Source of the DNA: an uncultured bacterium
GTDB lineage: Bacteria > Bacteroidota > Bacteroidia > Chitinophagales > Chitinophagaceae
Reading direction: 5' to 3'
Length of the DNA: 7,824 nucleotides
Assembly (NCBI GenBank): GCA_903957405.1
Contig: CAJBPC010000652.1
Location: 1-7,824 of the forward strand
The notes below the pieces were generated by a model, which had not been told where the DNA came from, ran no database searches, and was given only the letters and a program-made list of their open reading frames with translations. This document shows, in pieces, positions 6,590-7,824 of the stretch (positions are counted from its first letter, which is position 1; every line of letters starts with the position of its first letter). A program made the translations under genes and the position numbers.

Positions 6590-7204
6590 CTACCAATCCT
6601 TCTCCTGCCTGACGGGGGAAGGCGCTTTGGATTGTTGAATTTTCTGCTGCAATTTCCTTTCCTGCTCCCGCAACGCCTGAAGAAGTTGCTGTACCTGCTG
6701 CTGCTTCATGTTTGACTTTGCCGGCTGGCTTTCCTGCTCCTTTTTTTTATTTTCCCGTTCCTCTTCCTGCTTTTTTTTCTGCTGTTGCTCACGCAATGCA
6801 CGAATAAGATTTTCACGGGCTAGGCCATCCGAGGGATTGGATCGCAACGCCTCCTTGTAAGCGTCGATGCTCTCCCTGAGTTTACCCTGGCGTGTCAGCG
6901 AAACACCCTTGTTATACCATGCATCCGCTTTGAGATTGGTCGACTTAGCGTTGGCTAAAGCGATACCGAACATCCTTTCAGCGTCCGCCTGGTTTCCCGC
7001 CCGGAACCAAGCCGTACCGAGATTGTACGCTGCAACCTCGTCAGAAGGTGATGAAGCCAACGCTTTCTCATAAGCATCAGCAGCTTTGATGAATTGTCCT
7101 GCACGATAGGCTTCATTTCCTTTGAAGATATTTTCCCTGGCAGATTGTGCCTTTAGTACGGCACCCATGAGAAACAATATTGCGATAAAACATGTTTTTT
7201 TCAT
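6590..7204 (-). CDS. batC: BatC-like tetratricopeptide repeat protein
   Basis: This 204-aa protein has an N-terminal signal sequence (MKKTCFIAILFLMGAVLKAQ, cleavage near Ala19-Gln20). Three TPR-type helical hairpins follow at about 23-56, 57-90 and 94-127, with repeat signatures such as GNEAYRAGQFIKAADAYEKAL and ADAWYNKGVSLTRQGKLRES. Residues 138-190 are a Gln/Lys/Glu-rich coiled coil, and the end RQEKDW matches the usual BatC terminus. TPR domains are protein-binding scaffolds. In the Bat system BatC is thought to work in the periplasm with the VWA proteins BatA and BatB, although the molecular role is not settled. The start overlaps the batB stop by 4 nt (ATGA), so the two are translationally coupled. 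The charged region contains two A8 tracts. No batD follows; a different gene, ispG, is next. Confidence 0.9.
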   Translation of the reverse strand: MKKTCFIAILFLMGAVLKAQSARENIFKGNEAYRAGQFIKAADAYEKALASSPSDEVAAYNLGTAWFRAGNQADAERMFGIALANAKSTNLKADAWYNKGVSLTRQGKLRESIDAYKEALRSNPSDGLARENLIRALREQQQKKKQEEERENKKKEQESQPAKSNMKQQQVQQLLQALREQERKLQQKIQQSKAPSPVRQEKDW

Positions 7205-7824
7205 GCAGCTCCTGTTTTTCGCTCACCAAGGAAAAATTCAATGATCACCAACAGCAAAGCGACTGCGACAAACCACTGGAAGTAGTGGGTGTATGTAGCC
7301 GTTGACATTGACGTCATCGGCCTTTTGTCAAGCATCTCTATCTCCTGCAACAGCCGGTCAACCACCTGATCGGTCTTCTCAAGCCTTTGATATGTTCCTA
7401 AAGCTGCCATGGCAAGGCCCTCTAACATCTCTTCATTCAACCTGGAGACAACCACACGGCCCTCCGCATCCAGTTGCTGAAGCTGTGATGCCGGATCGGT
7501 GATGGTGGCGCCTGCTTGCGTACCGACGCCGACCACATGCAACGAAATACCACTCCCGGATAGTTTTTTGGCTTCATCCATCGCGGCCTTGTCATGATCC
7601 TCTCCATCGGTGACAAGTATGATCGCCCGGTACTTCTTATCGGTCTTCGGAAATGCATCAGCACTGATCCGTAATGCCTCGCTGATCACCGTGCCCTGCG
7701 CCGGCACTGACTCAGGCCCAGATGTGGAGACATACATCCTCGCCGTCAAATGGTCCGTGGTAAGAGGCATCTGGAGATAGGCACGGCCGGCAAAAATCAC
7801 CAGACCTACCCGGTTGTCTCCAAG
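7201..7824 (-). CDS. batB: BatB-like von Willebrand factor A membrane protein (C-terminal part)
   Basis: The gene enters from the right edge, so 207 C-terminal residues are visible. The frame is open through the edge, and the GTG at 7800 is internal, not a start. The fragment begins LGDNRVGLVIFAGRAYLQMP, a stretch characteristic of Bat VWA domains. It contains the MIDAS threonine in PAQGTVISEAL (Thr about 45) and LVTDGEDHD (Asp about 73), which help bind a divalent metal. The DxSxS part of the MIDAS lies off the window. A transmembrane helix at about 181-200 (FQWFVAVALLLVIIEFFLG) and a short basic tail end the protein. The VWA domain would thus sit between this helix and an N-terminal one, facing the periplasm. 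BatB rather than BatA is inferred from its place directly before batC. Confidence 0.9.
   Translation of the reverse strand, partial: LGDNRVGLVIFAGRAYLQMPLTTDHLTARMYVSTSGPESVPAQGTVISEALRISADAFPKTDKKYRAIILVTDGEDHDKAAMDEAKKLSGSGISLHVVGVGTQAGATITDPASQLQQLDAEGRVVVSRLNEEMLEGLAMAALGTYQRLEKTDQVVDRLLQEIEMLDKRPMTSMSTATYTHYFQWFVAVALLLVIIEFFLGERKTGAA

Overview
The window looks like chromosomal DNA from a Bacteroidota member, most likely of the Chitinophagales/Sphingobacteriales type. Four things point there: the long IspG isoform with a central insert, a Bat (Bacteroides aerotolerance) gene pair, A-rich rather than Shine-Dalgarno translation starts, and several TAnnTTTG elements (the Bacteroidota -7 promoter consensus) just upstream of start codons. 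All genes but one lie on the minus strand, so the natural reading direction is right to left.

Right end (7824 to 6590): the 3' part of batB (von Willebrand A membrane protein) and all of batC (TPR protein), overlapping by 4 nt. batD and batE do not follow. Next is ispG (6490 to 4508), with its own promoter-like element, encoding the 4Fe-4S enzyme of the MEP isoprenoid pathway. A gene-free stretch of about 250 nt follows (4254-4507).

Middle (4253 to 3588): a small plus-strand gene for an exported CxxC protein with one membrane anchor. It is divergent from a minus-strand 124-codon gene of unknown function. These two are the least characterised items in the window.

Left end (3495 to 1): a compact tripartite efflux operon, read leftwards as TetR-type regulator, TolC-like outer-membrane factor, lipoprotein periplasmic adaptor, and the start of an RND inner-membrane pump cut by the window edge. 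A perfect 8-bp inverted repeat sits directly against the promoter-like element in front of the regulator. This suggests an autoregulated operon controlled by its first gene.

I see no RNA genes, CRISPR array, insertion sequence or prophage. Nothing here amounts to a clearly new multi-gene system. The best leads are the regulator's operator, the near-leaderless promoter arrangement, the orphan CxxC protein, the unknown 124-aa protein, and two A8 slippery tracts in batC.
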